A DNA stretch of 64,000 nucleotides, from assembly GCA_008477525.1 (NCBI GenBank), contig SPDT01000007.1:1612001-1676000 (forward strand). Direction: 5' to 3'. Positions 56,060 to 64,000 of this stretch are shown here, piece after piece (within the stretch, counting starts at the first letter, position 1; every line of letters begins with the position of its first letter). The stretch is from Hypomyces perniciosus. Lineage: Eukaryota > Ascomycota > Sordariomycetes > Hypocreales > Hypocreaceae. The notes under the pieces are model-generated. The model worked only from the letters and a program-made list of their open reading frames with translations. It had not been told where the DNA came from and ran no database searches. The translations under genes were made by a program, and so were the position numbers.

Positions 56060-56147
56060 TGGACGAGCGGGGAATTGAACCCCGGACCTTCAGCAGGCGC
56101 ACGTTGAAAGATGCGAAGCAGACGCCATACCACTAGACCACACGCCC
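56060..56147 (-). tRNA. tRNA-Ala (anticodon CGC), 16-nt intron
   Basis: The mature sequence matches the neighbouring copy except for one D-loop base (T instead of G). The intron after position 37 is only 16 nt, differs almost completely in sequence, and again carries a GCG for anticodon pairing. The two genes lie in tandem 48 bp apart, indicating a local duplication with rapid intron divergence. Confidence 0.86.
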
Positions 56148-56424
56148 TATTGGTTGGCGACGAAGCCACTGAATGTGCCTCATACAGGTCGTGGAACAGG
56201 ATAGTTAGTGAGTGAGAGAACCTCACTTCTGAAGAAGAAAAGCATAACTACGGAATGAACTGTTCGGTTGAGAAACAGCTAAGAGAAAAAAGCACATGGT
56301 AAGAAACATACCGTCACCCCAAGATTCATCAAGATGCAGACAGAATAATAGTATAGGAAATTCAAGTTGATAATTGCAAAAAGTACAGATTTTCCTTTTG
56401 ATTGTGCTACTTACTACAAGACAT

Positions 56425-58071
56425 TTAAACCGCTTTCGATGCCCGTGCCTTATTATCCCGATGTCTCTTCTCCTTGGCTGCCGTCTTTCGTCGAGTCATC
56501 CACGACCGATTCAGGTCTCTCCGGTTCTCCCAGAACCATTTCTGAAAGTCGCTCGTGGCCTGTGCAGGCGCCTCCGTCTCCTCCTCGTCCTCCTCTTCTT
56601 CCTCCACCTCCTCGAGAGCATCTCTATCTCCCATGACCACGTCCCTTTGCGGTGAGCCAGACAAGAAGTTGGCCATTCGCGACGGGTGCGCCGTATCTGG
56701 AGTTGGTGCTGCGCTTCGAGTGTTGCGCCATTCGTAATCTTGGCGGGTGAAAGGTGTCATTGGCACTGATGCGGCTGGCATGCCTGACTCCTCCTGCTCG
56801 TCATCATCGTCACCACCGCCAAAGAAGCTGAATGGCTCTGCCTCCTTTGCAACCGGACTTTGTGTCGAATCATCGTCGGGTTTTGTCCGTTTGTAGAGGG
56901 CTTCCAGGGGGTGGACCTTGGGGGCCGAGGGTGTTTCGGGAGGTGGGATCTTTATCGTCAGGGTCTTGGGGGGCGATGAAGACGGCCGCTTGGAGCTGTC
57001 GCTTTTAGCGGCGGACAAAGGCGTCGCCTGTTCAGCTGGCCCTGTAGAACTTTCATCATCCGACGTCTCGCTATCACTGGAGCTCTCGCTTGAGCTCTCC
57101 TCTTGGCGCTCAACCTTCTTGGGAGTTTGGGTAATGTCCTCGTCATCCGATTCCTCTTCCGATGACGTGTCGTCAGATGAGGTCCCGCTGCTGCTCGTGC
57201 TATCGTCGTCTTCCTCCTCGGCGACCGGTTCTGGCTCTCGTTTGGTGACCTTCTCGCGCCGCTCTGGCCTTCTTTCTTTCACAGCTTCCACTACGTTGCC
57301 CTCATCGTCAACCCAGCCCTTCCCCTCGACAAACTCCACCGCAGGCTTGCTATTCGTAGTCGTTGTTGAGTTCTTCAGGAAGCTTGGAAACTTGGTTGTC
57401 TTTTCAAACTCGTGAATCGTCACTTGTCGAGAGCTTCCCTTCTTTTTCTTTTTCTTCGGCAAATCATCCGTTGATAGATTCCCCATTGCGTTCGGCGGCA
57501 CCTTCGTCTTCAGCAGACACTCCTCCTGGTCTGTATACTTGGATTTCGGTCGCTTCTTCTTCTCCTTTTCTTTGCTTTCCTTGTCCTTTTTGGACTTCTT
57601 CTTGTACGTCGTCGTCGGCGCCTCAGTCCAGCCTCGCTTTACCTTGCGATCTCTGAGCGCCATGCCTTCCAGCACGTCGGCTTCGCGTTTGCGCTTCTTT
57701 GATCCCTCCGACTTCTTCTTCTTCTTTACCTCTCTGTCCTCTTCTTCACCAGTCGGCTCCACTCGTTCCTCGGGGCGGGCTTTTTCGATTCGCATTTTGC
57801 TGCCTTTCAACACCGACCCGTGAAGTTTCTTCTTGAGCTTTTCAGCGTCCGTTTGAGGAAGATCGACAAATCCGTACCGCTTTTCGGGGAATGTCTCGAG
57901 TGTATGGAACGAAATATTGCGAGCGACGGGCAGCACAGAGGCTGGGATAACAACCTTGAGCAGCTCCGCGTCCAAAGGCGTGATGTGCAGACGAACAAAA
58001 TCACCGCTATCACCCATGGAGGAGGATTTGAGGGGGTTCGCAGACAGCTGAGGCACAATTGCGGCGGGCAT
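56425..58071 (-). CDS. NOP8/NOL8-like nucleolar RNA-binding protein
   Basis: A single exon gives 548 residues from ATG 58071; ATG 58017 (MGDSGDFVRLHI) is an alternative nearer the domain. The first 90 residues form an RRM-like fold (FVRLHITPLDAELLKVVIP, KRYGFVDLPQTDAEKLKKKL, SVLKGSKMRIEKARP). A long charged region follows: a Lys-rich nuclear localisation stretch (KKKKKSEGSKKRKRE), the motif RQVTIHEFEKTTKFPSFL, acidic Ser runs, and a C-terminal block DFQKWFWENRRDLNRSWMTRRK. Filamentous-fungal proteins with this plan are often labelled SRP40-like because of the Ser/Asp runs. The RRM and C-terminal WxxNRxxLNxSWxxRR block fit the NOP8/NOL8 group, implicated in 60S biogenesis. The family placement is inferred. 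Confidence 0.75.
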   Translation of the reverse strand: MPAAIVPQLSANPLKSSSMGDSGDFVRLHITPLDAELLKVVIPASVLPVARNISFHTLETFPEKRYGFVDLPQTDAEKLKKKLHGSVLKGSKMRIEKARPEERVEPTGEEEDREVKKKKKSEGSKKRKREADVLEGMALRDRKVKRGWTEAPTTTYKKKSKKDKESKEKEKKKRPKSKYTDQEECLLKTKVPPNAMGNLSTDDLPKKKKKKGSSRQVTIHEFEKTTKFPSFLKNSTTTTNSKPAVEFVEGKGWVDDEGNVVEAVKERRPERREKVTKREPEPVAEEEDDDSTSSSGTSSDDTSSEEESDDEDITQTPKKVERQEESSSESSSDSETSDDESSTGPAEQATPLSAAKSDSSKRPSSSPPKTLTIKIPPPETPSAPKVHPLEALYKRTKPDDDSTQSPVAKEAEPFSFFGGGDDDDEQEESGMPAASVPMTPFTRQDYEWRNTRSAAPTPDTAHPSRMANFLSGSPQRDVVMGDRDALEEVEEEEEDEEETEAPAQATSDFQKWFWENRRDLNRSWMTRRKTAAKEKRHRDNKARASKAV

Positions 58072-58804
58072 ATCCAGGAAGGTTCGCACAGCAAAAGCGC
58101 AGTTCTGCGACGCAATTAAGCGCCGTCCAAAAGCTGCTGTCGTGAAAGCGTTGCAAATTGAAAGTCAACAAGGAGCTTTTGTTTCGGCGGGTTTAATTGG
58201 GCTGTCAGGGCCTTTGTTGTTCCGCACGGTGCAAGTTCCCCTACCCTGTACTTCCAAATTTGGCAACCTATTAGTTATGCATGAAAGCCATGAAATCCAC
58301 AGGGAATCTACAGAAGTAAACTAGTTGACTAGATGGCTATGCTGAATGAATAATTCTCAATGTGATTGGAATATTTGTTGCTAGAGAAATTGTTATCAAT
58401 TGTAGATGAAGCATTTGCTGCGAAGATGCACATCAATCTGCTTGACAACCTTAGCGCAGCTGCTTTGCATTTTTTTTTCACATCCTTATCTTCCACTCAA
58501 CCATGAGATCTTCCTACTACTACTATACGAAATGAGAGTCTGTCAAACAGTTGTACCAGCCCGACAAAAGTGAAGCGTATACCTCAGCAATTGTAGCTAA
58601 TAGTGTAGTGTGGCTTATAATTGCTGTGCGACAGAACCCAAATGTTGTTGGGTCATAATAGCAGTGTTACAATGTTCATTGTCTATCGTACAATAACGTC
58701 CAATCCATGTCATAAGCGTAAAAGTACAAATACAAAGCATTAAATAGGTATGAGGGGGGAGAAGACCACAGAATGCATCACAATTCCGTGAAACGAACAT
58801 ATTC
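58072..58804. promoter_or_regulatory. Promoter of NOP8-like gene / 3' region of CYC3
   Basis: Both neighbours are on the minus strand. The left part should be the promoter of the NOP8-like gene and the right part the CYC3 3' UTR. No further feature was seen. Confidence 0.45.
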
Positions 58805-59920
58805 TTAACCCCAAGGCTTCGCCGAGTTGTGGCGGAAGAAAGGCTGCGGATCCTGCTCCCTCCTATCGCCTCCAATTGCCTTCCACCACACATCAGTACT
58901 CCATCGAATGATTCTCTCTGCAGCGCCAAGAGGCGTAGCCGCAGGTCGGACGTCTAGGTAGAAGACAGGCTCGCCAGTAGGCTCGGGTTCTCCTGAGTAG
59001 TAATCGATGACGTATCGGATCTCCTTCCTTCCACCATTGACATTTCGAGAGACATACCAGTCGTGTCGGTCGAACGGTAGATCAGTTCTAGGTAACGTTA
59101 GTGTATTGTCTTCTTTTGAGTAAATGCGACACTCTTACCCGAACTTGGAGGGATAGATCATGCCTAAAACCTGCAGCATCGTGGCCTTGGGGGTCAAATC
59201 CTTCGGCCTGCCTTGGAATCGGATGAGAGTAGGATTGACTTCTGTGCCGTCCCAGTGCCGATCCAACTCTTCTGGTGTATGTGCCTCGCCTCGTCTGCAA
59301 ACCTGCCATCCTCTGAACAATCCCTGACCAAATCTTTCCTCCCATCCAATGATTTCTGCCCATGCACCTTCATTCAAAAAGTTGTGGACGGATACCATGG
59401 ACTCAACAGCCGTAATGTCCGTATCAGTGTAGCCTTTGCGCAGCATGGCATTGTACATTTGTTGGGGAGATGGATACTCCCATGTGCCATCGCCGGATCC
59501 TTTGGGGATTGTCGACTCCTCTCTCTCCGTCGGCAATGCAATGGCCTGGTTCGGCGCAGGCTTTTGCGACAGGTCGGGGAACATGTAGTTCAACGGGTTC
59601 AGTTGAGAGAGCATTGACTTGGGTTCATCGCGAGAGGCGTGCGGAACTGGGCAGCCTGAGGACGCTGGCGCGTGCGGCACAGGACATCCTGATGATGACG
59701 GGGCCTCTGTAGATTTCGAGCTATGTGGATTGAGCGCATCGATGGTCTTGGTGTTCTTGTGCATGGGACATCCGCTCTGCTCTCATTAGCTGGGAGTCGT
59801 AGTTGAGGGGCATGATGATGATCGTCGTACGGGAGGCTCTTTGTTCAGCGCCGTCACAGGCGGATGTCCGCTAGGAAGATTCGCAGTCGCAGGAGGAGAA
59901 TCAGCCCAAAACCAGCCCAT
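58805..59920 (-). CDS. CYC3: Cytochrome c heme lyase (holocytochrome c synthase)
   Basis: Mitochondrial intermembrane-space enzyme that attaches heme to the CXXCH cysteines of apocytochrome c. Three exons (59920-59831, 59776-59139, 59087-58805) give 336 residues. The N-terminus MGWFWAD is typical. Cys-Pro heme-regulatory motifs follow (SGCPMH and two GCPVPH). The catalytic body includes [37 protein letters not shown] (with the heme-ligand His), [26 protein letters not shown] and YVIDYYSG. It ends [16 protein letters not shown], then RHNSAKPWG. The first intron (54 nt) places its GCTAAT branch point only a few bases before the acceptor. Skipping that splice would hit a stop, so splicing is required to join NKEPP to SGCPMH. 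It is divergent to MCP2, another mitochondrial protein. Confidence 0.94.
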
Positions 59921-60288
59921 GGTGAACAGCCGGTAGTGCTAGGAAAAATAAAGGTGAAATAAAATACAAAGAAAAGGCGTTGGATGATGAGGCAACCATG
60001 ACAATTTGGTGGGATCTGACTGGGCAAAGAAATTTCCAGCTCTTATCATCTTATCACCTCAGAAGTATCCGTATCCGCAACTTTTTCGAGCGGTAGCACG
60101 TGTTTATCCGAGTTATCACCGTGACGTCCCTTTACGTCACCAATTGCAGGGGTTCGCAGCAAGCTTGTGATTTTGATGCATTCCATGGCCATTCCCGAAC
60201 GAACACGAACCTCTCTGCGTCCCTGCCATGATATTATGAACATGACCAGGACAGGTCCCCAAGCGAAGACGCGCTATTGCTCGCCGAT
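59921..60288. promoter_or_regulatory. Divergent promoter between CYC3 and MCP2
   Basis: A compact 368-bp gap between the start codons of two nuclear genes for mitochondrial proteins, so promoter elements may be shared. It contains two GTGACG/TTACGTCA-like CRE half-sites near 60119-60140. Their function is untested. Confidence 0.45.
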
Positions 60289-62420
60289 ATGAGGACCGGA
60301 TTCATCCTCGGCCGGTCTTGCGCCCGCTCTTTATTCTTCCGACATCTCTACGGAGCGCAATTATGGAGTCGGACCGGGTCACGGATTCACACTGCGGCGG
60401 GCCGAATGCCATGGCGAGGGAGATCGACAGGAAGAATTGTGCTGCAAGCCTCGACTGGCGCAGCTGCACTAGGCACGGCGGCATTTGTGAAGCTTTCGCA
60501 GAAGGATAACAGCGGAACCGACGAAACAGGCGAACGTCGCATGCTCGAGTTGTCAAGGGAGGAGATCAACAAGACGATCCCGGACGACGACCGAGGCCTA
60601 TCTAGACTGGTACACGAAGTAGTCCTGGCCTTCGATTTATATATTTGGGAACCTCTTTGTACGGGTGCTCGGTTCTTACATCTGGTAGTCATTTTTGTGC
60701 CGGTGATTCTCTCGGTTCCTGCGATATGGTTTGGTCGACGACACCCTGACAGGGACAATGAAAGGAGCGGCACGCTTTGGTGGTACGGCTTTTTGGTTCA
60801 ATCAATGGAATGGGCTGGCCCTGCATTCATCAAGCTGGGCCAATGGGCAGCGTCACGAACAGACATCTTTCCGAACGAAATGTGCGATACCATGTCCAAG
60901 TTGCACTCCAATGCGCCGGCCCATTCTATGGAGGTCACCCGCAAGACGGTTGAGGCTGCATTCAACGGCCGCAGGTTTGAGGATATATTCGATGAATTCA
61001 ATGAAACACCGCTCGGAGTTGGCGCCATTGCCCAAGTCTACAAGGCAAAGCTCAAACCTGATCTCGCATCACCGCAGGACTTTGACATTGCCTCCCAGGA
61101 GTCACGGCCTCTATCGCGGAATGTGCGGCGTCATGTGGGAACTGTTCTGAAAAGCTCACCCAAACGGGTACCCTCTACGTACGTCGCTGTCAAGGTACTG
61201 CATCCCAATGTGGAACGTATCGTTCGGAGGGACCTGAAGATCATGGGATTTTTCGCTTCTATGCTGAATGCCATACCCACCATCGAATGGCTTTCGCTTC
61301 CGGACGAGGTCGCTCAATTCGGCGAGATGATGAAACTTCAACTTGATCTACGGATTGAGGCGGCCAATTTGGAAACCTTTCGTGGAAACTTCAAGGACCG
61401 CTCCACTGCCTCATTCCCCTTCCCCTATTCCGAGTTTACCACCCGCAATGTCCTGATTGAAGAATTTGCCCAGGGGATTCCTTTGGCAGATTTCATGGAG
61501 AACGGCGGTGGTGTGTTCCAGAATGACATTGCCAATGAGGGGTTAGATGCGTTCCTTCGTATGTTGCTTCTGGATAATTTCGTACATGCGGATCTGCATC
61601 CAGGGAACATCATGGTTCGATTCTACCAATCTGCCCAGCCCGAGCTCGGACTTCGCAAATCGCCCGAGAAGCCCCCTGCTGGGGACGAATTGGATGTTAC
61701 AGAGCAAGTCCTGGAACGCTTACGTCCCTATCGACGGCGGAAGGATAAGTCGGCATGGGAGGCAGAATTGGCCAAGATTGACGCAGAGGGGTACAGGCCG
61801 CAACTGGTCTTTATAGACACAGGTCTGGTTACTGAGTTAAACGCGACGAATCGAGACAACTTCCTCGCTCTCTTCCGCGCCGTCGCCGAATTCGACGGAT
61901 ACAAAGCCGGCCATCTCATGTGCGAGCGCTGTCGCCAGCCCGAAGCCGTCATTGATAAGGAGGTCTTTGCCCTCAAAATGCAGCACCTCGTCCTCAGTGT
62001 CAAGAGCCGCACCCTGGCCCTAGGAAACGTCAAGATTGGTGATATCCTTCAGCAAGTCCTATCCATGGTGCGCCACCACCACGTGCGACTCGAGGGTGAC
62101 TTCGTCAACGTGGTCATCAGCATTCTGCTTCTCGAAGGCATTGGTCGCAGTCTTAACCCCGATGTCGATCTTCTGAGTAGCTCGTTGCCTATTTTGAGAC
62201 AGCTCAGTGCCCAGACCGGCGCTGAAATGGCGAAGCATGGTGACTTTTCTATGATTATGGTATGGATGGGCCTGGAGACGAGGCGATTCCTTCAGGCCAG
62301 TGTTGATGATGTGAGTTTTTCTTCCTCCCCTTCGACCCCCCTTTTATGATTCAGGTCTAATGTTGGGCTTTCTAGGTTGAACGATGTGTAAAGTACGATC
62401 TCCTGTCACCCAATGTATAA
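60289..62420 (+). CDS. MCP2: MCP2/ADCK-type UbiB family atypical kinase, mitochondrial
   Basis: UbiB/ABC1 protein of the mitochondrial inner membrane, linked in yeast to lipid homeostasis. Two exons (60289-62310 and 62376-62420) give 688 residues; the second supplies VERCVKYDLLSPNV. The start is the first ATG (MRTGFILGRSCARSLFF), giving a basic mitochondrial presequence. Two hydrophobic segments lie near residues 50-60 and 125-150. Kinase-like motifs: FIKLGQWAASR (the KxGQ element unique to UbiB proteins), PLGVGAIAQVYKAKL in place of the P-loop, VAVKVLHPNV (Lys), HADLHPGNIMV (catalytic loop Asp and Asn) and LVFIDTGLV (DTG instead of DFG). The FVHADLHPGN block and overall length match MCP2/ADCK2 rather than COQ8, which has an extended KxGQ helix with an added motif. 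Confidence 0.9.
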
Positions 62421-63202
62421 AACTCAATGGACGTCGGTTTAGAAGAAGATGGAAGATTTGGCAGCATAGGGCGGCGCATGGGTTGGTTGAATTATACACT
62501 CCGTAAAAGGGACCATTGGCTACACGATGAAGCTTTTTGGGAACTAGAAACTCATGTAAAATATGCGGGAGATGCATAGCATAGAGGTCGCTCGTCATGC
62601 TAGAAGCTGCTCTTCTGGCTGAGGGAACTCCCCTCATTGTATTTCTAAAGCATGTGAATTCGCAAATATTTAGTTTCAGGCGTGAGGATGCATCGTTAAA
62701 GTATGTGATATGGATTATACGACTTTGCTAACGCTCTAGGCTGACTTTATTTGCTTGCGTTCCGTGCCATTCCACTGATAATACAGCCAGGCTGAAGCAC
62801 TTGTGACGTCTTCCTCTTGCGGAGGCTTTTTTTAAAAAAAATCAAATCCACGTTCGCTCTGCCTCTGAATAAACTCCGGTCTATTTACTCGTAACTCGTG
62901 TACGCCAACAGCGACGCAAAAGTGGCGTCATCCAAGTCGTCAAGAAAACGCATCGCTTTTGATTAGACCGCTGTGCCAAGTCACATTGACCATTGCGGCT
63001 CTTTATAGCACCTAGGTAGTTTTGACTTTTTGTCTATACCTCCACCCTCACACCAATGCATAGATAGTGCTGATGCTGCACGACATCCTGCAGGATGGTA
63101 GTTGATGAGTTGGCAGACGATGGCCATTCGTGACCACATGCTCAGCTGGCCACGGTGGTGTAAGATGAATCGGAGACTGCTTTGAGATCCCGTTCTGAAC
63201 GA
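62421..63202. other. Convergent 3' intergenic region
   Basis: MCP2 (+) and the TCO89-like gene (-) converge here. The 782 bp are AT-rich with A/T runs near 62825-62841 and no coding potential. A TACACTCCGTA variant is near 62496. Confidence 0.5.
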
Positions 63203-64000
63203 TCAATCCGTGCTAGCGCTTAGGTCCATGGGTTTCTCCCAGAGGTTTCTAAGAAGAGCTGCAGTCCCATCCTCTTCCTCTCCTCCCACCAAGCTGGACC
63301 CGCTCAGCCTCTCACTTAAGCGGGTCATATCATCCCCTTCAAAGCTGGACCCGGCGCCAGTCGTCCTGACTGATGATGCTCGTCGCGATGGGACTGTTTG
63401 TCGTGCGTCAGGCATGCTGACGTTTCGAACATGGCGGCTTGGGAGATCTAGAGATCTTTTACTGTTCATCGTAGACGTAGTGTTGGTTCGCGGTATTCTC
63501 GGCTTGTCCATCCCAGGTAGATGTCCAAGTCTGTTGAGTGACCTGACCACGGGGTTCTGGTGTCGCCGAACCACCAAGTATTCCATGCCTGTGCGTTCTA
63601 GGAGCTTGCCAACGCGGGGATCACGGCTGTTGCCCCCGTCATGGCCTGCATCTCCAATACCAATTAAGGGGCTAGCGCCCACCACACCGACAACTCCAGT
63701 GACAGTCTGTCCAGGCTCAATGGTTGAGCTGGCACGCTGCAGGTTGAGCTTCTGCTGTGTGCGTGACGTCTCGGCAGATGGAGCGGCTACCCTTTTTGCT
63801 GGTCTTGGTACCAAAGCACTGTTCCCATTTTCGACCGGATATGTGCTTTCTGTGTGTTCATGAGAGCGTGAAAGATTGGCTGTTGAATGTGGTCGCCGAG
63901 GAAAGTCGTCAGATCGATGAGAGCCACCTCGAGCGGGATTGTAGAACGACCCTTCGCTGGTTATGCCAGAGCTAGGAACCTCGACAAATCGCGAGGTCAG
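63203..64000 (-). CDS. TCO89: Probable TORC1 subunit TCO89, C-terminal part (runs off the right edge)
   Basis: The minus-strand frame ending at 63203 is open from the window boundary, so only about 265 C-terminal residues are seen and the start is missing. Readable blocks are SRTQQKLNLQRASSTIEP, RDPRVGKLLERTGMEYLVVRR and HQNPVVRSLNRL, followed by a Ser/Arg-rich tail ending NLWEKPMDLSASTD. The RTQQKLxLQRASS and ERTGxEYLVVRRYQxP elements are those I associate with the fungal TCO89 family, a fungus-specific TORC1 component at the vacuole. I recall this pattern from the family and could not check it. Another disordered Ser-rich regulator remains possible. An internal ATG near 63834 lies in a different frame and is not a start. 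Confidence 0.6.
   Translation of the reverse strand: MTSRFVEVPSSGITSEGSFYNPARGGSHRSDDFPRRPHSTANLSRSHEHTESTYPVENGNSALVPRPAKRVAAPSAETSRTQQKLNLQRASSTIEPGQTVTGVVGVVGASPLIGIGDAGHDGGNSRDPRVGKLLERTGMEYLVVRRHQNPVVRSLNRLGHLPGMDKPRIPRTNTTSTMNSKRSLDLPSRHVRNVSMPDARQTVPSRRASSVRTTGAGSSFEGDDMTRLSERLSGSSLVGGEEEDGTAALLRNLWEKPMDLSASTD

Noticed and set aside
56918..57415. Long Ser-rich plus-strand frame
   Set aside because: It is the antisense shadow of the Lys/Ser/Asp-rich NOP8-like gene.
1..64000. CRISPR arrays, insertion sequences, rRNA genes, biosynthetic gene cluster
   Set aside because: No spaced direct repeats, transposase, rRNA core sequence, or synthase genes were seen; the methyltransferase stands alone.

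Overview
The window is nuclear DNA from a filamentous ascomycete (Pezizomycotina). Protein resemblance suggests a sordariomycete, probably Hypocreales, but I cannot fix the genus. The evidence is short spliceosomal introns (about 54-120 nt, GTAAGT-like donors, CTAAC/CTGAC branch points), monocistronic genes on both strands, intron-containing nuclear tRNAs, and fungus-specific families (copper-fist and Zn2Cys6 regulators, fungal phytochrome, MCP2, BUD22, TCO89).

Layout. 1-2.9 kb: no gene seen. 2.9-15.0 kb: a dense housekeeping block with ribosomal protein eL8 (-), the tRNA thiolase NCS6 (+), complex I subunit NDUFA1 (-), the MYST acetyltransferase SAS3 (+) and the deadenylase PAN2 (-). 15.0-22.5 kb: a 7.5-kb stretch with no recognisable gene, crowded with a short dispersed motif (TACTCCGTA / TACGGAGTA) and TAG/TAC triplet tracts. 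22.5-24.1 kb: a copper-fist regulator (+) with an apparent one-base frameshift. 25.7-28.1 kb: an RGT1/COL-26-like Zn2Cys6 regulator (-). 29.0-29.9 kb: a small-molecule-type methyltransferase (+). 32.2-36.7 kb: a fungal phytochrome histidine kinase (+), also with a one-base frameshift, in a T8 run. 37.7-42.5 kb: a full-length ABCA-type transporter (-). 43.7-46.2 kb: RAD4/XPC (-). 46.9-47.9 kb: an oxoglutarate/malate-type mitochondrial carrier (-). 51.5-53.1 kb: BUD22 (+). 53.9-55.6 kb: an unrecognised protein (+). 55.9-56.1 kb: two tandem tRNA-Ala(CGC) genes (-). 56.4-62.4 kb: a NOP8/NOL8-like nucleolar protein (-), cytochrome c heme lyase CYC3 (-) and the mitochondrial ADCK-type protein MCP2 (+). 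63.2 kb to the right edge: the C-terminal part of a probable TORC1 subunit TCO89 (-).

The genes do not form one pathway or an obvious biosynthetic cluster. Recurrent themes are ribosome and RNA metabolism (eL8, NCS6, PAN2, BUD22, NOP8-like, tRNA-Ala), mitochondria (NDUFA1, carrier, CYC3, MCP2), and sensing or regulation (copper fist, Zn2Cys6, phytochrome, TCO89). The most unusual signals are a 4-nt microexon needed to keep NDUFA1 in frame, the strongly enriched intergenic 9-mer, and the two isolated frameshifts, which may be assembly errors or real lesions. Splice coordinates were worked out by eye from donors, acceptors, branch points and reading frame. Family assignments rest on recognised motifs, without any database search.
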